Below are positions 8,601-17,600 of a stretch of DNA of 20,302 nucleotides, piece by piece (the first letter of the stretch is position 1; each line of letters starts with the position of its first letter). The translations under genes and the position numbers were made by a program. Under the pieces are notes generated by a model, which saw nothing but the letters and a program-made list of their open reading frames with translations, had not been told where the DNA came from and did not search any database. The stretch covers positions 1 through 20,302 of the IMG/VR virus record IMGVR_UViG_3300030107_004536; one strand, written 5' to 3'. Origin of the DNA: a virus.

Positions 8601-9996
8601 TAGTGTATGTATTAACATCATAAAGATAAAGATTCCATTCACTAGATGGGCCTTCATATGAAGAATCTTTTGGATTAAAAGAATATAATCTTGCCTCACC
8701 AATTAATACAGCACTACCAGTTGACTCAGAACCATCTAATAGATCATCATATAAATTAATTACTTTTCTATATTGAGGTTGACCAAAAACATTATTAACG
8801 ACTAGACGATTCCCCATTTCAAAATTAACGCTAGATGAGCCTATAGTTCTAGTGTCTCTAGGTTTATCAACATCTAAAATAGTTAGAGAATCAGTAATTA
8901 CGTCATAACCTCTAACATAAGCTTCTCCACCAGAAATTTTCACACACATTAAATCATCAGAAGGTGTATTTCCCTGTTCTGTTTTTTCTCCACTAAAAAA
9001 TATTCCACCATTTCCTAATCTATTATTTAAAGAATTTGCTAAAGATATACTAAAAGGATCTATAGCATAATTTCCAGATTCTTCATAAGTTCTTTCTGCC
9101 AAATAATCTTTAATTAAATTATAGTCTGTTTTATTTTTAATTTTTCTTTTTTGACCCTTATTTATTCTTAAGATTTCAAAGAAATCTTGATCATTTTTAT
9201 CATCTAATAATTTCTTAGTAAGGGTTAAAGTAATTTTTAATCTATCTGCACCAGGTGCGGCAAAATTTGTAAACCCAGACGCATTATCATAAAGTGAGGG
9301 ATCGTCTTTTGCACTAATTATTTGCTCATCAATTTTTAATCCGACTCTATAAGAAGGGGTATTAGTATAATAATCTAAAATAAGTGTCTGACTACTAACG
9401 TTTACAAAAGTTCCTCTAATAAAATAAACACCTTCAGCTACAAATGCAGCAGAACCTACAGCAGTTGCATTAGCAGATATTAATGTTGCAACTCCAGATC
9501 CTGCATTAATAGTAGTATTACCATAAACAATATTTTCTTGAGTAATTAATACCTCACCATCAATAAATTCAACTATTTCAGAATTTGTAGAACCACTATT
9601 TAAATATTTTACATAAATTGTTAAATCTTCTACCTCATTTCCGTCTGGTAATACCACATAATCTACTTCGGCAGTAACACCAGAACTTTGTCCTTGTAAA
9701 ATCTTACCTACAAGTTTATCAGTATATAAAGAAATATCAATTCCAAATTGAGTAGCATTGAGTTTTACTGCATAATAAGCATTATCAAAAGTAGGAGCAC
9801 CAGGAATTACAATAGATCCTTCCTTAAAAATATGACTACCAAACGTCTCTATTTGATTTTGGGAGATAGATTGAAGATTAGTTAGTTCTCTTGCTTGAAC
9901 TGGATATCCTGGTTTAAATAAAACCTTGTAAAAATTATTACTGGGATCAAAGTCATCATAATAAGGACTTATATTTAAATCTTTTGATTGTGCCAT
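2680..9996 (-). CDS. Giant DUF4815-containing baseplate/tail structural protein
   Basis: The protein has 2,438 residues. Its N-terminus (YYDDFDPSNNFYKVLF, then PGYPVQARELTNLQSISQNQ, residues about 12-48) is the DUF4815 signature, found in cyanophage and pelagiphage virion proteins; the domain probably fills the first several hundred residues. Residues about 1590-1785 (from QSFTVGG through VDLFFGNRDEN, YLAPGREYAIVLLAPTSNAY and VWIARMGED) form a conserved block that looks like a beta sandwich. Residues about 1850-1955 hold glycine-tyrosine modules (GFGYE, GAGYQ, GTGYTGGD). After this comes an IGSEIIGYEG...RGVDST motif shared with the gp7-like protein. The C-terminal region (ELFPGYNN, LEYQFSANNLGEFIGYSIKI, final LRTIAIK) also matches the conserved end of this family. 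The ATG lies 6 nt after the gp8 stop, and the stop overlaps the next gene (ATGA). Its position replaces T4 genes 9-12, so a role in the peripheral baseplate or in fibre attachment is likely. No catalytic residues or signal peptide were recognised. Confidence 0.82.
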   Translation of the reverse strand: MAQSKDLNISPYYDDFDPSNNFYKVLFKPGYPVQARELTNLQSISQNQIETFGSHIFKEGSIVIPGAPTFDNAYYAVKLNATQFGIDISLYTDKLVGKILQGQSSGVTAEVDYVVLPDGNEVEDLTIYVKYLNSGSTNSEIVEFIDGEVLITQENIVYGNTTINAGSGVATLISANATAVGSAAFVAEGVYFIRGTFVNVSSQTLILDYYTNTPSYRVGLKIDEQIISAKDDPSLYDNASGFTNFAAPGADRLKITLTLTKKLLDDKNDQDFFEILRINKGQKRKIKNKTDYNLIKDYLAERTYEESGNYAIDPFSISLANSLNNRLGNGGIFFSGEKTEQGNTPSDDLMCVKISGGEAYVRGYDVITDSLTILDVDKPRDTRTIGSSSVNFEMGNRLVVNNVFGQPQYRKVINLYDDLLDGSESTGSAVLIGEARLYSFNPKDSSYEGPSSEWNLYLYDVNTYTKLTLTTSFSATELPATAIIRGLNSNATGYATAAGSGISDVYLTQTSGTFLKGEQISINGITDIRRTVQEAINYTPDDIRSVKQSAVAPYLQDFVADTSLIAVSLPGGIRDLTINGTTATCGSSIPFSGIRVGDVISYNASNATVPTYSKITAIAADSRSFTVGNMPNTGTVTGVYNGSVVTGTFADTRLRKAQLWTKDTSSPLYEVLPEPNISSVDLSSSSLSISAQITSQSVVGSASTVSIDDLKDGSGSGISTAFFDSYGVSRFSIHYGTASNGVGTVSSDSYNDLNSGGFKASFTGLTDDSAGTLVNVTAKKQGIQSKVKNYERSKLFEVTLSRLEQSGTDPNTSINDGLIHNSVAYGLRVQDEEISLNVPDVVRVLAVYESVNGGQPTFDALSFNATASVATNAIIGENIVGQSSHAIARVVTNNTSSPSSGGANKLGIVYLNDKVFTNLEVVVFKESNIVTNIDGINTSDTDAQYQNISKSFTLDKGQRDQYYDYSRLVRKSSSSIPSRRLLIVYDNYTVPANDTGDVFTVLSYGKERYNKDIPLIGPSRIRATDTLDFRPRVPVFSGTSSSPFTFTSRTSAFNTVPKFLVSPNGSTILGYDYYLGRIDKIYLNEFGVLSIQKGQSSPIPEAPVNINSSMELATILLPPYLYNPLDARITLTDNKRYTMRDIGLLEDRIENLEEVTTLSLLEVSTEALRIEDVNGRNRFKSGFFVDSFVNDEFVNYNFSAIEVDTERREIRPIIARNSLQSQLLPAPLIIDQEYDMGTNFELLDPNVRKTGNAVTLNYEEVDWLEQSYATRVENVNPFHVVSYRGSITLSPSSDSWVRTVRLDESVNVESVTRDTGVSADDTRQFTTTTTVQIQTRSRDVVVDSGDDEWMRSRNTQFRASDLKPQTRYYQFFDGNSDVYFIPKLLEIADDSTLVNYGSVGTFKVGETVIGYLNDQEVISFRVAVSNHKEGPFNAPSKVFENNPYTEEVLQSQYTSSSSILNVDTLALSNEAQGLYSGYITQGMRLVGQDDGAVAYVKDVILKSDRYGDVIGSFYLQDPYADPAPTVRIETGRKVYRLSSNSNNTTPLRGSKIISAAQVDYESRGTFIVNQIQTVNTTITTNNRELVPVEADDEDPLAQSFTVGGNIEAPGTAGVEGDDNGVFITSVDLFFGNRDENANGVAGNSSVTVQIRTVQLGTPTRRLLGTPVVVPSEDINTSTDASVATNVKFPEPIYLAPGREYAIVLLAPTSNAYDVWIARMGEDAVNIQSLPNVSAIQYNQQWAIGSLFKSQNGSIWTPSQREDLKFKLYKANFTSSTGTAYFANPTLNQSNGYVPTLEDNAIITLPKTGQIGITTLAPGSSGITTFTPGRKIVGHSNDGVIAYVVGTGGSVSGASGIVTGGFGYEATTGTVNTFNVVGNGAGYQLNNITVGASGQITGFGTANVGTGYTGGDIVGLTTSDMDGNIGEGALIRITDNGGVDTLYLSGIQGTNATGGFKVNEDLRYYDNAGAIQNTNQKLWSNLVVDSTPNDGTYMKVNEFDHGMHSNQNVVILNNIKSNLDTTVLNSDLTTSDLTVSVASTTSPDFNNFEGIPVGAANTGYAKIGSEIIGYEGVGAGILESITRGVDSTLSIPYTSNSTVEKYELNGVSLRRINTQHNISSFDIGLDTYYVGFAATMGRNRSVDELADNIPALSFESEGFFGGSNATGTRNIQYDAIIPSYNVFTPSAITDATASVRTVSGTSVNGTETSFIDQGFAPVQLNTLNTFTTPRLVCSKVNETTYLKNIERNKSFTTAITLSSGHENVSPIIFTDIAFTEFRSNRLNNPVSDYAKTASVNSPLFDPNSAIYVSSPISLDKPADSLKVIFAAYRGASSDIRVLYSLRRTTDIAENEEEFELFPGYNNMTDTTGDGFGDLVIDPVKNDGLPDTFVPASLDEQYLEYQFSANNLGEFIGYSIKIIMAGTNQADAPKIRELRTIAIK

Positions 9997-10002
9997 GTTT
10001 CT

Positions 10003-11589
10003 TTAGAATTCCAGAATAATTTTAATGTCTTCTTTTTGTCGGATATTACGGGCAATTTCTTCTCTATTATCAATATAAAGAATATTCCCAGATGTTTTAT
10101 TTATCTCAGAATCTGCAAGACCAGCTGTAAAATAAACTCCTAAATCAATTTCTTTTGATCCTGAAACCATTGTACGACCTGTAAAAGCAGTGGCAACATT
10201 GACATCATCTACACCTACAAAAGTAATGACAGAACTAGAAGATTCAAAAGATAGAACTTTAGAGTCTGAAGAAACCTCTTTATAATCGGTTTGATCTCCT
10301 GTTGTTGGATTATAATATAATGAACGATCCTGATAATACTTAAGAACACTAGTTTCTTTATCATAAGATGCAATATATCCTTTAGCTGTTCCACCAGTTA
10401 CAACTTGTTGTATTTTAGAACCAATAGCGGGAGTATCAGACCAATATCCTGTTCCTCCTTCTGTATTTCCATCATCTAATTTTATAGCTCCTAATGAAGA
10501 ATATTCACTAGATGTATATGTAGATCCTATAGAAGTATAGGTTGAGGGATTCTTAACGATTCCAACTTGTGCAAATTTTGTACTTATTGGGAAATCTTTA
10601 GTTGAATCATCAAATCTTGCATACACCAAAACCCTATCCGCACCTAATTCTTTATAAATGTCGTATCCATGGCCTCGTGAGGGTGGAATAATAACAATTA
10701 AATCTGCGAATGTAGTAGGAACCCCATCTGGTTGAGCATCACCCAAATCCACCATACCATAAGTATATCCGCTTCCACCTGCAGTTATTATTGCAGATAT
10801 AATTTTACCCCCATCAACTGTTATAGAAGCTTTAGCACCTGTACCATCACCTAATATATCCACATTATAAGGTCCATTCTTATACCCATCTCCCGCATTT
10901 TTAATATATATTTTTTTTATTTGATTAAAATTAATTGTAGAATCACCTGCTTCTCTTACACTCTGTATTTGAGAATTAGTGGTGGTTTCCCAATTATTAG
11001 GAACCACAATATATTCAGTAGAATCAAATTTAATAATATCACTCGGAGACACTGAAAAGAGAAATTTCCAAATATAACCATCTGCACCTGCAGCAAATGG
11101 TTCCAAATCAGTAGATGTGGGTTCATATTTAGAATTAACACCATCAAGATCTTCACCAGAAGATCCATTGCTTATACAAATATAAACATTAAAATCACTA
11201 TTAATTACATAGTAATTTGCATCATACAATCTTGCAGTATCTGAAACTGGAGCTTTATTCGTAACACTATAATCTTGCCTATACATATCATAGGGAGTAT
11301 TAACTTTCCATTCCACTTTCCGTACAACTCTTCTAATATTCGTACTATTAATCTTTTTTCCAAAAAGAGAAGTACTTCCATATTGCCATTCATAACTAAA
11401 ATTATCAATGGGATTGGGAGGGCCAGAAGCCGCACTATTCCAATCTGATGTTCTACCAAAACCTGGATTTGGTGTTGTAGGATTACTAAGGCCTAGAAAT
11501 ACATAATAAGAATTATTAGTATCTAGTACAGAATCTACAAAATTACCAGCGTTAGATATTCTAAATTGATCTGTGACTACAGCAGACAT
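10003..11589 (-). CDS. 8: Baseplate wedge subunit, T4 gp8-like
   Basis: The protein has 528 residues; T4 gp8 has 334. In T4, gp8 joins gp7 and gp10 in the wedge arms. The N-terminal part (ISNAGNFVDSVLDTNNSYYVFLG, residues 11-33, then NPIDNFSYEWQYG and RRVVRKVEWKVNTPYDMY about 59-103) and ADGYIWKFLFSVSPSD (169-184) match marine T4-like gp8 as I know it. The end, LYIDNREEIARNIRQKEDIK then IILEF, is the usual gp8 C-terminus. The extra length includes a glycine-tyrosine module at about 232-283 (IKNAGDGYKNGPYNVDILGD then GSGYTYG), which I do not know in T4 gp8. RGHGYDIYKELGADRVLVYA (305-324) follows. The start ATG at 11589-11587 lies 17 nt after an exact late promoter box. The leader is AT-rich with no clear Shine-Dalgarno. 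The stop is 6 nt before the DUF4815 gene. Confidence 0.86.
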   Translation of the reverse strand: MSAVVTDQFRISNAGNFVDSVLDTNNSYYVFLGLSNPTTPNPGFGRTSDWNSAASGPPNPIDNFSYEWQYGSTSLFGKKINSTNIRRVVRKVEWKVNTPYDMYRQDYSVTNKAPVSDTARLYDANYYVINSDFNVYICISNGSSGEDLDGVNSKYEPTSTDLEPFAAGADGYIWKFLFSVSPSDIIKFDSTEYIVVPNNWETTTNSQIQSVREAGDSTINFNQIKKIYIKNAGDGYKNGPYNVDILGDGTGAKASITVDGGKIISAIITAGGSGYTYGMVDLGDAQPDGVPTTFADLIVIIPPSRGHGYDIYKELGADRVLVYARFDDSTKDFPISTKFAQVGIVKNPSTYTSIGSTYTSSEYSSLGAIKLDDGNTEGGTGYWSDTPAIGSKIQQVVTGGTAKGYIASYDKETSVLKYYQDRSLYYNPTTGDQTDYKEVSSDSKVLSFESSSSVITFVGVDDVNVATAFTGRTMVSGSKEIDLGVYFTAGLADSEINKTSGNILYIDNREEIARNIRQKEDIKIILEF

Positions 11590-11606
11590 ATTAATTAGTT
11601 TTTAGG

Positions 11607-11614
11607 TATTTATA
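11607..11614 (-). promoter_or_regulatory. T4-type late promoter before gene 8
   Basis: The minus strand reads TATAAATA, an exact late consensus, inside the 31-nt gap between the giant upstream gene and gene 8. It begins 6 nt after the upstream stop. Only 17 nt separate it from the gp8 ATG, so with T4-like spacing the leader would be about a dozen nucleotides of AT-rich sequence (TAAAAACTAATTAAT). It would start a transcript covering gp8 and the DUF4815 gene onward. Confidence 0.72.
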
Positions 11615-11620
11615 AGAGTA

Positions 11621-14600
11621 TTATGAATAGAAAGGATCCAGAGCTCCAGTATCTCTCAATCCACTTGATCGACGTTGAATCGTTGGGAAAGTAGTTAATC
11701 CAGAATTAATAGTTAATCCAGTTACCCCTAATGCTATTGGATCATTACTTCTTGCGAATGAACCACCCAATCTACCCCAAGAGAATCTACCAATAGCATC
11801 CATAGAACTACCAGTACTTGCTAATCCAACCACAGTCGTATCGGATTTTATATTACATGTAATAATTCCAGATGTACCAGAATTCCATATATGATTAATA
11901 TTGTAAATATTATCTAAGAAAGTTGTTCCAATACCAACCACTTCACTATCAGAATCAAATATTGAAGTAACTCCTGTTCCTACAGTAGTATTAGAAATAT
12001 AAATTGGATAATTGATATTTAAGTCGGAATAACTTGAAGCAAACAAACTGAATTTGAGTGCTAATGGAACGCCATCACCTGTGGTTGTACCAATTCCAGT
12101 AATAATTCCAGAGAAACCTTTAACAGAAGTAATATTTCCAATTAATTCTGAAGTAAATGTAGGAAGAGTTACTAAAACATTAGGAACAGCAGTTGCTGTA
12201 TATCCAAATCCTTGAGCAGTTATTTCGGTTGATGTAATCGAACCATCAGTTATAGTTGCTGTTGCAGTTGCAGTTGGATTTGCAGTGGTTCCAATACCTG
12301 TAGTTGGAATTCCTATTGATACCGAAGTGGTTGCCCCTACATATCCACTACCACCACTTACAATATCAAGTGAAGAAATAGTACCTGCAGTAGACACTAT
12401 AGCGGTAATAGCAGCAGAAACACGTGTAACGCTGTTGTCCACTACTCTTCCACTAATGGGTGAAGATCCTGAAATTTCTCCTTCTTCATCAAAGAATGAA
12501 GCATCATCAACAAATATTTCAGTATCCGTAGTGGTGAGACTACCAATAATCTTTGCAGTAGGGAATATTAATGGTTCTAAAGAAGGTCTAGATTTATAAA
12601 CCAATTCACCATTTATTATTCTATCTACTTTTTGTTTTGTCCAATTTAATGATTTTTCTTCAGTTGTAATACCAACTCCTTTATAGAGATTAGTTTCTAT
12701 AATGTCCGTCGCAGTAATAGCAGTAGCTACACGAGGTTGTTGATTTTTAACATCATTTAAAATCTTATCTAATTGAACAGTATCTCCCACTTTTAGAGAT
12801 GGATATACATTTGTTATGAGTTCAGTATCAGATCCACTAGTTCCACGATAGAAGAATATTGAAATTTCATCTTCTGGCTTTGGTGGTTCTATAAATGCAA
12901 AAGATGTACCTCCGTCAAAAAGATAAGAAACACCTGGTTCTTGTATCACACCATTTACGACAATTAATAAACAATTAGCAAGATTTACACCAGCGTAACT
13001 GGTCTCCGAATCAATTTGGAAACTTAAAAGTTCATTATCATATCTCAATTCAAATCTCTTTCTAGATCCATCTTGTAAACTCTTAATAGAATCAATGTAA
13101 TCAAATTGACCAAATTGCCAAGCAGAAAAACTATCATTATAAGTTTCTAAGACTGTTAATTCAAAAGGAGATATTGGAGAGGATAAACTAGCATCAGTTA
13201 CTAATCCTACAGGAGTAAAGACATCTCCTTTTTTAAATCCATATCCAGATCTAGCAATTTCCCATTTGGGTACCTCAAAATAAGTAGAAGCACTACTAAC
13301 AGTAGAACTTGCACTAACATCTACATTTAACAATAATCCAACTCCAGTCTCAGTAGTTGCACCTATACCCAATCTAGAAACACCAATAACTGAAAGATTA
13401 GTATAAGATGCTTCAGGGATATCTAAATATGGATTAGTATAATTTGTACCTGCTGCTCCAATAGCAAAGGATAGAGTACCACCAGCACCTACTGTGGCTG
13501 TAACCTGCCCACCTGATCCTACGCTGGATCCAACTTTTACCGTAAGGGTATCATCATCATAAGAAATAATTGAGGTTACAACACCTGCTACTGGATCAGT
13601 AGGTCTAGGGTAAGAATGTTCAGTAGCATAATCATCTTTAGAGCACTTAAATATCAAAGAATTAGTTCTAATTCCAACATTATCAGAGGTTGTTAATCCA
13701 TGAGCAGGAACAGTTAAAGATAACTCCCCACTTGTCGGAATATATGATGCAGATATTGCCGTTAAAGCAGTACCAGCCCAATTAGTAACATATAATGTTG
13801 TAGAAACACCACTTACAAATGTATGGTCATATGAGACATCTGTTACCCCTATAGAAATAGTAGATCCTGTATATCCAGAACCAATAGTTGCATTTCCATA
13901 CCAAGGCATTACCGATCCACCACTATTATAAGTGTGAGGAATAGTACTAATACCCACATTAGTAGTAAATCTATTAGTAGCTCCAATACCCAATATACTA
14001 TAATCAATACTTGTACTTCCAAATCCTACGGGTGATTCTGGGAATATAGTTGTAGTAATACCAGACCCACTAGGACACGTAAATGCTAAACCAGATAATT
14101 TAACTTGAGCAATGATACCTGCTTCAAAATTATGTTCTTCTTGTGTAGTAATTTCTAATACACCCGTTTCATTATTATAGGATGAAGTACTGATAGAAAG
14201 AGCAGGCCCTGTAGTAGCAATTCCCACAACATTAGTAATACCACCATTAGAATCTTTTTCTAGGTATGCACGTGCTCCTACTGCTGGTGCATAACCTAAT
14301 CCTGGTGTGGATCCCAGAGAAACAATTAAACCTCCTCTGGGCAATTCATTTTGATTTACATCAGAATCACTAATAATAACAGGATCATCACTGGATGTCC
14401 TAATACCTGTAAATCTTACACTACTTATTCCACTTAATACATCTTCTTGAATTTGGAAATTATTAGAAGGATTATTTTCTGCAGTCGGTGATTGGAAAAT
14501 ATTACTAATTAATAATAATCCATTACCTCCAGTGGTTCCAAATCCTACAGTATTAACTCCTGCATTTGTTAAAGTATATGTTTCCCCTATTCCAGTAAAT

Positions 14601-17600
14601 TGATCGGAAAGGTCATCATAGATCTGATTAGAATCATAATCCTCTCTCAAATAAACTCTTCCTCCAAAATCTGAAGTTGCATAATTGAGATTACTAGGAT
14701 TTTTAATTAATTGAGGATTTCCTTTAGGAGGGTCAGTAAACCATATCTTCTCGCCATTAATAGTATAAGTTCCTCTATAAAGATTAATAGTTGATGAATT
14801 TGTATGATTGGTTGACCCAGATCCAATAAATCCTCTTTCAACTTCTATAAGATTTGTAGCTCCAATACCAGATATTGGACCAACAGTAGTTGTTCCAACA
14901 CCGACATTAATAATCTTCATATATTCATTATCAATTTTTAATATATCTGAAGTAGTTATTGATGAAATCCCACTTAGAGAGAACGTAGTTCTGGAAGTAC
15001 TAATCCCAGTACTAGCATCATCAGTATTATTCTCCAAAGTATATGATAAAGGTACAAAAGCGATAGGAGACTGAATTACATTATCAATAGTAATAATAGA
15101 TTTTGTATCACTCTTCGCCATTTCAAATTGATGGTCATTTCCTGTTCCAATTCCAACAAAAGTAACAGCACTTCCACCTCTAGTTGTGGATATTTGGAAA
15201 GTATCTGCAGTATCTCTAATAGCAAAAACTGAAGATGGAAGTTCATCAACAGCTCCTGTAGAACTCTGATATAACATTGGAGTAGAACCTACACCAACAA
15301 AAGTAGATCCTGGAGTATAAATTAATTCTTCATCAGTTCTAAAGAAATGATTATCAATATTAAATTTATTATCATTAAGTGCAATAATAGTTGATTCAGC
15401 AGGATTAAATCTCTTTGCAAAAATAGGAGTATTATTAGACTTTAATACAAAATCAGTTTTATTAATTCTAGAACCATTAATGGCATTGTAAGCATATAGA
15501 TTGAAGGATTCTACTGCTGAACCATATGTTAAATCTGGAATAGTGGAAACATTATCAAAATCAGTCTCCGTATAAAAAACTTTATTTAAAGAAGAAACCT
15601 GAATATTATCAGTTATAAATTCACTCTCAGGATAAAACTTTAATACAAAGTCGCTAGAATCATATTCTGCACCAAAAGTTCCAATTCCTAATCGTGTATC
15701 AATTTCAACATCCCCTGCATTAGAAAGAATTGGGCCTGATTCAACATAAACATCTGTACCGTCATGAGTCATCATAAGTTGATGAACTGCCCTAGTAGAA
15801 CCAACACTAACTTCAACTATAGATTTATTTGCATTAAATAAACTCTTATTTAATGTAACTGTAGTAGTAGTTCCTACTCCTACAACATAATTTGATTGAT
15901 AAAGTAAACTTCTTTCAGACCCTGCAGGTTCACTGGGAGAAGAGAATCGGTATGTATCAGTTCCAGTTGAAGTTGATCCAAAACCAACGATATTAGAATT
16001 GAATTTAATTTCATCGGTTAAATTATTTACATATTGTAAAGAGAATTCTGATCCAGTTAAATCAGCATTAAATTCTCCCATAAGAGTTTCAGAATAACCA
16101 ATTCTTTCACTATGAGTATCTACAAAATAATCTGCAATATAAGTATCTGTTCCATCATGAGTAACATACAATTCAACATAATTCATCTCAGATGTTGTTT
16201 GATTAATTAACTGTGTTTGTACATATAATGAATTATATTGGGTAGAATCTACTCTTATAATAGAAGTTGTAGTAACTCCAAGAATACTATCAACTGTAGC
16301 TATTCCCACAGCTGCTGTAAGATCAATAAACCCTAATGATTGAGTTCCAATACCTGTATTATTTAAATAATCTAAATCAATTGCTTTAATATCATAATCA
16401 AAATCAACACTATTTGGTAAAGGAGTAAATCTCAAATAAGTCTTACCTGTTCCATCAGTTAAAATATTAAATGATGCAATATCTCCTTCATCTTCTAAAT
16501 CACCTTTTTGTAAGAGAATACAATTAGATGCATTATTTAATACCACCAACTCTGTAAGTTGAACATCACTATCATTTAAATTAGTAACTCTAAATAAGAA
16601 ATTCTTAAATGATATGGTAGAGTCTATTTCTAAAATATTAAGATAATTAGTTAACTCACTCGATAAATTAGAGAATTGATTTTTTATATTATCAATTTTT
16701 AAAACTTCATTACTTTTTGCTAAAGTATATGCAGTAAAAACTTTATTTGGTGTTTTTATAGCATTTGAAGAATTTCCAGATCCTAAATCTAAAGCATATG
16801 CATAATTATAAACTGTATCTACTCTATTATCTTCAGTAATATCCTGAATAGCAATTGAAAAATCTGTACTACCTATTCCTACAGAGGAAGTGGAAGTAAT
16901 TCCTGTATTAGCAAAATTCTTAAGACCACTAGTATGAAGTAAAGAAGAAACAGGACTTCTTAATTGATCAAAAGTACGTGTACTTTGAATAGTATACGAC
17001 ATATTTTGATAATAATCATTATTAGGAGTAACTTGAGTATCTAAATTTAATGATCCAATATCATCAGTCCATCCAATATCCTTTTTGACCATATAATTAA
17101 CTGCAAATCTACCTTTATTAGCAATAACGTCATTAATTTTAGCTACAGTACCTGAATCTTTTCCTGTTATTATTTCATTAACACTTAGAAGATAAGTACC
17201 AGAAACTTTAATATAATCACTTTGAGTACTTGTAATAATTAAATCTCTTTCAATAGAATTAGATAATATTTTTTCACCTTTAGTAAAGAATGATGGTACC
17301 AAATTGCTTACAAAGGTGGGATAATTTTTTTTGTTTATAAGAGAAGCTACGTTACTTTGATCTATAGCAGCTATCCCAGGATTAGTACTTATTCCTGCTA
17401 AATCTATAGTTACAGAATCATTACTTCCAGTCGCAGCCACCGTATATCCACTAACTTTAGCAAATCTATATCCAACATCTGCGGAATTAAATCCTGTACC
17501 TCCAGTACTAACAACATCTTCAATGAATACCTCATCACCGACATTAAAAGGTGCTGTCCCAAATCCTGCTGAAGGAGTGTTTATAAAACATGTAAATATT

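Noticed and set aside
10098-10105. GATAAATA on the minus strand about 100 nt before the DUF4815 start, as a further late promoter
   Set aside because: It is inside gp8 coding sequence and departs from the exact box. Near-matches of this kind are expected by chance in such AT-rich DNA.
10956-11459. Two short minus-strand frames inside gp8 (10956-11168 and 11205-11459)
   Set aside because: They are out-of-frame readings of gp8, Leu/Ile-rich from the AT-rich DNA. The membrane-like look is an artefact.
12285-12599. Plus-strand open frame opposite the giant gene, and similar frames at 14808-15074, 17523-17813 and 19175-19363
   Set aside because: All are antisense shadows of one long supported frame; products show repetitive Ile/Val/Pro composition and no recognisable domain.
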